Of a stretch of DNA of 64,000 bases, positions 58,609 to 64,000 are shown piece after piece. Positions within the stretch are counted from its first letter, which is position 1. Each line of letters opens with the position of its first letter. Origin of the DNA: Flavobacterium sp. JAS (GTDB taxonomy: Bacteria > Bacteroidota > Bacteroidia > Flavobacteriales > Flavobacteriaceae); the NCBI RefSeq assembly GCF_020991455.1, contig NZ_JAJMOX010000007.1:1-64000 (forward strand), written 5' to 3'. The notes beneath the pieces were generated by a model. The model was not told the DNA's origin. It searched no databases and worked only from the letters and a program-made list of their open reading frames with translations. Position numbers and translations under genes: made by a program.

Positions 58609-61600
58609 ATGAAAAAAAGTTTACTTGCTTTGCTCTGTGTATTTGCTTTATTAGAAGCGAAAGCGCAAAATTCCAGTTGGGTATATGACTTTGGCACTGC
58701 TCCTGCAACGCCATACACATCCACTAATTATAGTTCCGCTTATTTGCCCGCACCATTGACTGGCGGTGGTAATGCGGCTGTTAGGGCTTCGTCAACCACC
58801 GAAGGCCCTATTGAACTGATCTCTTCTAATTTAGCTGGCGGCACCGGAGCCGAACTTAAAATGACCAGTGGTACTACCGTGTCAGGTGCAAAATTTGGCC
58901 TGGCTCCTTTTACAGGTACTACTGTTGCAACTTTTCAATGCATGATTAATATCAGCTCCGGAACTAATGGCAAGTTTTTATTGTATTTTGGTAACGGCAG
59001 CAATTTTACCAGTGGTAGCGGAATAAGTGTACCACAAACATTTGCCGCCTTACGACTATCCCCTACTTCCACTGCTGTTAGCCTTGATTGGCTCTCATCG
59101 GCTACAAGTCCAAACTATACAACAACCGGACTTTCTCAAACAACAATTAATAAAAACCAAGCTTATAAGCTGAAGTTTTTCATGAACAACGGTACCAGCA
59201 CAACATCATATGTAACTGGAAGCGGCACAACCCCAACAACACATAACCTTCCAGCTGGAACTTTTGATATCTGGATTGACGATGTAAAAGTGCTTAGCAA
59301 TGCTGATCCGGGAACAGGTTTGCTGCCAGAAGGAACTAGTATTAGCGGAATGAATTTGCTTAACGTGGGAGCTGGATCATCAGCACCTGTAATATATATT
59401 GATGACATCAGTTATTCTAATTTTTTAATAGCTTCACCTCCTCCACTCCCTGCAATTGTTACCAATACCATTCTCAATATCAACTACGAAGACGGCACTA
59501 CCAGTTCGGGCATAACAGGAATAACTGCTACCCATGCATCAGCTGCTGACGCGGCTTATATGATTTCACCAGGTGCTACGGGTAATTACGGCATTGCTCA
59601 CAAAGTAACTCTGGGCAATCCCGATTATTATTCCGATCAGGCATACCGAAGTGAATCAGACGCTGTTTCTGTGGCACAATACCGTCATTTACCAGGAGAC
59701 GAACGCCGTTATGAATTCAGTGTACTGTTGAAAGATTGGGAACAATGGAATAGTGCTAATCCTGCTTATGGCGATAATATTTTTCAGTTGAAAATGTCTG
59801 ATGGACAAGTGATTCCAGTAAGAATTCTTACTAAACGAAATTCAATTGTTACCCGTAACTATACGGAACAAAACGATCTGGTAGCCGATTACAGACCTTA
59901 TATTAATCAATGGATTCATTTCCGAATTGATGTAAAATGGACTCTGGACAACACTGGATATTTAAAAATATATACAAAACTCCCCGACCAATCGGACTAT
60001 AACCTGGTACTGGATCGAAATAATTTTGTCACTTTCACCGGAAATGTAGAAAATGGAAATGTGGGCTACCTAAAATGGGGTGTGTACCGAGAAGCAGGAA
60101 CTGATGCAAACGGAAATGTGATTACCAGCGATAATGTGCTTACCCGTATTGCCTATCATGATGATATAAAGATTTTCGAACTTAATAATAACAGTGCACC
60201 AATACAAATCTGGGGTAATACTTTCGTTGGTAATGTTGACTTTACTTCGCCAGTTACCATCGGAAACACTACCAATCCAAACATCGCCACTGATGGAAAT
60301 ACAACACCCAATTTTTATTATGGCAGCAGTGGTGGCCTTAATACCGCAGGCATAATTAGCGGCCGGGTTCTACTAAATGGATGGACTAATAAAATAGCTA
60401 CATCAGATCCTGCTACTTCTTTTGACCCTAATCAATATTTTGAGTTCAAGCTGCAACCTGCCAGTGGTTATGAAATAGATTTTTCTAACCTTAAATTTAC
60501 AGCTAGAAAAGGAAATACAACCGATCCAGGCACATATGTTATGAGATCCAGTGTAGATGGTTTTACCAATGATATCACAGCACCTCAAACCTTTACCGGA
60601 ACAGCAGCCACATTACTTACCTATGACCTGAGCCCTTTATCTAATATAAAAACCCCTATTACATTTCGTTTATACTGGTATGGGTCTAATAGAATCTCTG
60701 GAACTCCTTTAATCGGTATCGATGACTTTTCTTTCAACGGCCAGGTTAAACCTACATTCTATCTCCCTGTAAAGTCAGATATTATCAAGAATACTAATGC
60801 GGGCGTATCCACTTACGCAGCCCAAACCAATGAATTTGATATAACCGCCTTAAACAGCTGTGGCTCCATTACTTACAATTATTCACTTACTGGAGCAACT
60901 ACAGCTACCGATAACGGCTCATTAGCAAATAAAATTTTTAATAAAGGAGTTACTATAGTTACCTGGACAGCAACCGATGGATGCAATAGCACAACCTCAA
61001 CTTTTACAGTTACAGTCAAAGACGAAGAAAAACCTGTTATCACCACACCAATTGATGTTACAGTAAACAATGATCCTGGACAATGCGGTAAAACGCTAAC
61101 GCTAACCAATCCAATTGTAACTGACAATTGCGGCATGGTAAATATTACAAATGATGCTCCTGCGCTATTTCCTGTAGGTTCTACGATTGTAAACTGGAAA
61201 GCGGAGGATCAAAGTGGTAATAGCAGCACGGCTACACAAACTGTTAAAGTCACAGATTCTGAAGCTCCAACAGTTACTTCTACTGCTCAGGTTTCTCTTT
61301 GTTATGATGCAAATGGCAATTACAGTATTCCTTTGGCAACAGCCACAGATAACTGCACTATTAAGACTATTGCTTACGAAATTACCGGCACAACAACCAG
61401 AAACGGAAACGGACTGGATGCAAGCGGTACCTTTAATGTAGGCGTTTCGACAATTACATGGATTATTACAGACAATGCCGGAAATACCAAAACAAGTACA
61501 ACTACGGTTACAATAAACAATGCCATTACTGCAAGCATTGCTGATGTTTATGCTGTAAATCCTGGAGGAAAAGCTAATACTATTTATTTGGGCTATGGCC

Positions 61601-62196
61601 CTTCATCACTAACACTGACTTCTTTGCCTGTAAACGGTATAGCACCTTACACTTATTCATGGAGCAATGGAGCTACAACACAAAGCGCCACCGTAAATCC
61701 ATCAACAACTGGAGCACATAATTATACGGTAACAATTACAGATGCACTGGGATGCTATATTACAATAGAAAAACAAATAACAGTAATTGATGTTCGCTGT
61801 GCTACAGACAAAATAACAATATGCCATACATCCAATAAAAGCCTTTGTATTGCTACTAATGATGTTGCAAACCATTTGGCACACGGTTGCTATCTGGGTT
61901 CTTGCGAAAGTACAGACAACTTAAATAGTACTGAATTTGAAAAACTAGCTAATGATTTCGCAATAATTGTTGCTCCAAACCCAACAAAAACTGTATTTCA
62001 ATTAAACATAACCGGAGGCGATACTACACAAACTATTCATATTACCGTATTTGATATTTTGGGAAGAAAAATTAGTACCACAAAATCAGATTACGGACAA
62101 ACGATCACATTAGGCAGCAACTTACTTCCGGGAATATATCTTGCTGAAGTAACTCTGGGTTACAATAAGAGAACAGTAAAACTTATAAAACAATAA
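58609..62196 (+). CDS. T9SS-sorted multidomain protein with polysaccharide-lyase-like domain and HYR repeats
   Basis: 1195 residues. Signal peptide (MKKSLLALLCVFALLEAKAQ); a ConA-like beta-sandwich (20-275); a domain at about 285-525 like heparin-lyase-I/PF14099 proteins (GDERRYEFSVLLKDW, WIHFRIDVKW); a further beta-sandwich (530-715); HYR/Ig-like repeats (720-1050; EEKPVITTPIDVTVN, VTDNCG); a Cys-rich segment (1065-1095); and a T9SS type A sorting domain (about 1112-1195; APNPTKTVFQLNITGG, FDILGRK, LPGIYLAEV). It is secreted and probably surface-held, binding or cleaving a uronic-acid polymer. Enzymatic activity is plausible but not proven. Confidence 0.85.
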   Translation: MKKSLLALLCVFALLEAKAQNSSWVYDFGTAPATPYTSTNYSSAYLPAPLTGGGNAAVRASSTTEGPIELISSNLAGGTGAELKMTSGTTVSGAKFGLAPFTGTTVATFQCMINISSGTNGKFLLYFGNGSNFTSGSGISVPQTFAALRLSPTSTAVSLDWLSSATSPNYTTTGLSQTTINKNQAYKLKFFMNNGTSTTSYVTGSGTTPTTHNLPAGTFDIWIDDVKVLSNADPGTGLLPEGTSISGMNLLNVGAGSSAPVIYIDDISYSNFLIASPPPLPAIVTNTILNINYEDGTTSSGITGITATHASAADAAYMISPGATGNYGIAHKVTLGNPDYYSDQAYRSESDAVSVAQYRHLPGDERRYEFSVLLKDWEQWNSANPAYGDNIFQLKMSDGQVIPVRILTKRNSIVTRNYTEQNDLVADYRPYINQWIHFRIDVKWTLDNTGYLKIYTKLPDQSDYNLVLDRNNFVTFTGNVENGNVGYLKWGVYREAGTDANGNVITSDNVLTRIAYHDDIKIFELNNNSAPIQIWGNTFVGNVDFTSPVTIGNTTNPNIATDGNTTPNFYYGSSGGLNTAGIISGRVLLNGWTNKIATSDPATSFDPNQYFEFKLQPASGYEIDFSNLKFTARKGNTTDPGTYVMRSSVDGFTNDITAPQTFTGTAATLLTYDLSPLSNIKTPITFRLYWYGSNRISGTPLIGIDDFSFNGQVKPTFYLPVKSDIIKNTNAGVSTYAAQTNEFDITALNSCGSITYNYSLTGATTATDNGSLANKIFNKGVTIVTWTATDGCNSTTSTFTVTVKDEEKPVITTPIDVTVNNDPGQCGKTLTLTNPIVTDNCGMVNITNDAPALFPVGSTIVNWKAEDQSGNSSTATQTVKVTDSEAPTVTSTAQVSLCYDANGNYSIPLATATDNCTIKTIAYEITGTTTRNGNGLDASGTFNVGVSTITWIITDNAGNTKTSTTTVTINNAITASIADVYAVNPGGKANTIYLGYGPSSLTLTSLPVNGIAPYTYSWSNGATTQSATVNPSTTGAHNYTVTITDALGCYITIEKQITVIDVRCATDKITICHTSNKSLCIATNDVANHLAHGCYLGSCESTDNLNSTEFEKLANDFAIIVAPNPTKTVFQLNITGGDTTQTIHITVFDILGRKISTTKSDYGQTITLGSNLLPGIYLAEVTLGYNKRTVKLIKQ

Positions 62197-62228
62197 TCAA
62201 ACTTGGTTCCCTTAACAACCAAATAAAA

Positions 62229-62280
62229 AAATAAGAAGCTATTTTTGATATGAAAAATCAATTTTAATAGCTTCTTATTT
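62229..62280 (+). terminator. Hairpin between the T9SS protein and the lyase gene
   Basis: AAATAAGAAGCTAT and ATAGCTTCTTATTT pair perfectly around a 24-base loop, 32 bp after the stop codon and followed by CATTTTTTAA. It could attenuate rather than fully stop transcription into the PL12 gene 47 bp beyond. Confidence 0.65.
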
Positions 62281-62327
62281 CATTTTTTAAATTAACAACT
62301 AACAGCATTTATTTTAATTAAAACCCA

Positions 62328-64000
62328 ATGAAAAATTTTAAAAAAACAACAGCTCTGTTTTTGATGCTAATGACAGTCTGTTTTGCTGAGGCTCAGGAAG
62401 CCCCGGTAAAAAAAGAAAGCTTTGACGCTATTAATCTTGAATATCCAGGCTTAGAAAAAGTCAATACTCTTTTTAAAACTGCACAGTATGAGGCTGCAGC
62501 CAAAGAATTACTGAATTATTATCGCAACCGAAAAAACATCAAAAATGCTGAATTTAATCTAGGAGACGAAGCGAGATTTAAAGGAAAAGATATTGGAAAA
62601 GCCAATCTTGAAAAAGCAGACAATGCTTTACTGCATAAACTTCAACCACACAAAGGATATGGCTTTTTTGATTATGGACAAGACATTAACTGGGATTATT
62701 GGCCCGTAAAAGACAATGAAGTTCGCTGGCAATTGCACCGCGTAACCTGGTGGCAGCCCATGGGAATGGCTTATCGCAGCACAGGTGATGAAAAATATGC
62801 TAAGGAATGGATTTTACAATTTCGCGATTGGAATAAGAAGAATTACTTAGGACGTTCTAAAGAAAATGATGGAATAGCCTGGAGACCTCTGGAAGTATCT
62901 GATCGCATCCAAAGTCTTGTTGGAACATTCAATCTATTTGTAGTTTCTCCTAATTTCACTCCAGCTTTTTTAATGGAATTTTTGGAAAGTTATAACAAAC
63001 AAGCTGACTATGTTCCTAAAAACTATACTAAAGATGGTAATCATTTATTGTTTGAAGCACAACGTGTTTTAGGCGCAGGAGCCTCTTTTCCGGAACTTAA
63101 ACAAGCTGAGCAATGGCGTAAAAACGGTATCGAAGTATTGAATCGTGAAATCAAACTACAAGTTCTTGCAGATGGTGTTCAATGGGAACTCTCTCCTATT
63201 TATCAAGTTGCCACTATCGATATCTTTATGAAAGCTTATAACTCAGCAAAAATGGCAGGTATAGAAAAAGAGTTTCCTGATAGTTATAGCAAAACGATTG
63301 AAAAAATGATTTCGGCTATAGCCAATATATCTTTCCCGGATTACAGCACTCCTATGTTTGGCGATGCATGGGTATTTGATAAAGGCGGCAGAATGAAACA
63401 ATATTTAAGCTGGTCAAAAATCTTTCCTGATAACAATTCAATTAAATATTTTGCTACTGAAGGTAAAGAAGGTTCACTGCCAAATTATACTTCGCACGAT
63501 TTGCCAAATGGTGGTTTCTATATTTTTAGAAATGGTTGGAACGAAAAATCAACGGCAATGATTATGAAAGCCGGACCTCCTGCCGAATTTCATGCGCAAC
63601 CGGACAATGGAACTTTTGAGCTTTGGATAAAAGGACGCAATTTTACACCAGATACAGGTTGTTATATCTACAGTGGTGATGCCGAAGTTACTAAGATGAG
63701 AAATTGGTTTCGCCAGACCAGAGTTCACAGTACTTTGACATTAGACAATCAAAATATGGTCATTACCAAAGCTGAACAAAACAAATGGAAAACCAGTAAA
63801 AAACTTGATTTATTAACCTATACAAATCCAAGTTATACAGATTTAGACCATCAAAGAAGCGTACTTTTTATAGATCAAAAGTACTTTGTAATCATTGATA
63901 AAGCCATTGGTAAAGCTACCGGAAACCTTGGTGTTCACTTTCAATTAAAAGAAGACAGCAAGCCTGTTTATGATAAAACCAACACTAAAGTTTATACGAC
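62328..64000 (+). CDS. Heparinase II/III-type polysaccharide lyase, PL12-like (partial, runs off right edge)
   Basis: 557 codons from ATG at 62328 to the window end. A signal peptide (FKKTTALFLMLMTVCFAEAQ) is followed by the heparinase N-terminal alpha barrel (GYGFFDYGQDINWDYWPVKDNEVRWQLHR) with DGNHLLFEAQ (N238) and GVQWELSPIYQ, then the beta-sandwich domain with FHAQPDNGTFELW (H422). These are the positions of the Asn/Tyr/His set in PL12 heparin/heparan-sulfate lyases. It probably cleaves a uronic-acid glycan by beta-elimination, feeding the GH88 enzyme encoded upstream. Confidence 0.92.
   Translation, partial: MKNFKKTTALFLMLMTVCFAEAQEAPVKKESFDAINLEYPGLEKVNTLFKTAQYEAAAKELLNYYRNRKNIKNAEFNLGDEARFKGKDIGKANLEKADNALLHKLQPHKGYGFFDYGQDINWDYWPVKDNEVRWQLHRVTWWQPMGMAYRSTGDEKYAKEWILQFRDWNKKNYLGRSKENDGIAWRPLEVSDRIQSLVGTFNLFVVSPNFTPAFLMEFLESYNKQADYVPKNYTKDGNHLLFEAQRVLGAGASFPELKQAEQWRKNGIEVLNREIKLQVLADGVQWELSPIYQVATIDIFMKAYNSAKMAGIEKEFPDSYSKTIEKMISAIANISFPDYSTPMFGDAWVFDKGGRMKQYLSWSKIFPDNNSIKYFATEGKEGSLPNYTSHDLPNGGFYIFRNGWNEKSTAMIMKAGPPAEFHAQPDNGTFELWIKGRNFTPDTGCYIYSGDAEVTKMRNWFRQTRVHSTLTLDNQNMVITKAEQNKWKTSKKLDLLTYTNPSYTDLDHQRSVLFIDQKYFVIIDKAIGKATGNLGVHFQLKEDSKPVYDKTNTKVYT

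Noticed and set aside
1..64000. CRISPR arrays, tRNA or rRNA genes, prophage
   Set aside because: No regularly spaced direct repeats, tRNA-like T-arm blocks, rRNA sequence or phage structural genes were seen on reading both strands.

Overview
The window is AT-rich Bacteroidota DNA, most likely from a soil or freshwater Flavobacterium close to the F. johnsoniae group. The evidence is: type IX secretion (T9SS) C-terminal sorting domains on two large secreted proteins; promoters of the Bacteroidota type (TTG, about 20 bp, TAnnTTTG); start codons without purine-rich ribosome binding sites; dense AraC/HxlR regulation; and intergenic palindromic repeats of the kind found in flavobacteria. This is inferred from sequence features only. 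No rRNA, tRNA, CRISPR array or prophage was seen.

Layout. 1-6410 (minus strand) is the 5' part of a nonribosomal peptide operon, transcribed in this order: an A-PCP protein whose pocket residues read as a glycine code, a stand-alone TubC-docking/condensation protein, a membrane glycosyltransferase, and a synthetase that starts with half a condensation domain and runs off the window. 6411-7599 holds debris of mobile elements: an excisionase-like zinc-ribbon fragment and an internally deleted IS6-family copy with both ends preserved. 7600-14968 carries a MATE exporter with an AraC regulator, a MITE-like repeat, an isochorismatase-like hydrolase, a SRPBCC/NADP-reductase/ArsR/DinB operon with two clear operators over its promoter, and a luciferase-like monooxygenase. 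15144-19219 has two secreted proteases, a HEIGH-motif lipoprotein and a T9SS-sorted subtilase. 19347-23388 has a SpoU-type RNA methyltransferase and pyruvate carboxylase. 23877-29675 is a series of small redox and regulatory genes. 29807-34508 holds three predicted hydrolases without signal peptides (patatin, M19 dipeptidase-like, LCAT-like lipase). 34528-41683 holds a quinone reductase/HxlR pair and a five-gene YceI-to-nitronate-monooxygenase operon next to a Crp/Fnr regulator, with a matching Crp-like site at its promoter.

41787-55601 is the most striking region. Seven promoters around a LytS/LytTR-type two-component system share a pair of direct repeats (TGTCC[A/G]TTT[C/G]AG-like) spaced exactly 21 bp and set 45-46 bp upstream of a TAnnTTTG-type -7 box. 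They precede genes for DoxX, a DUF1223 thioredoxin-like protein, four alpha/beta hydrolases with an Asp nucleophile (three of them paralogous EHN-type epoxide hydrolases), a nitrilase, and a conserved unknown protein. A 21-bp repeat period is what LytTR DNA-binding domains use, so I propose one local regulon.

55756-57088 is a short-chain dehydrogenase divergent from its probable HxlR repressor. 57265-64000 is part of a polysaccharide utilisation locus for a uronic-acid polymer such as a glycosaminoglycan: GH88 unsaturated glucuronyl hydrolase, a large T9SS-sorted protein with a lyase-like domain, and a PL12/heparinase II-III-type lyase cut by the window end.
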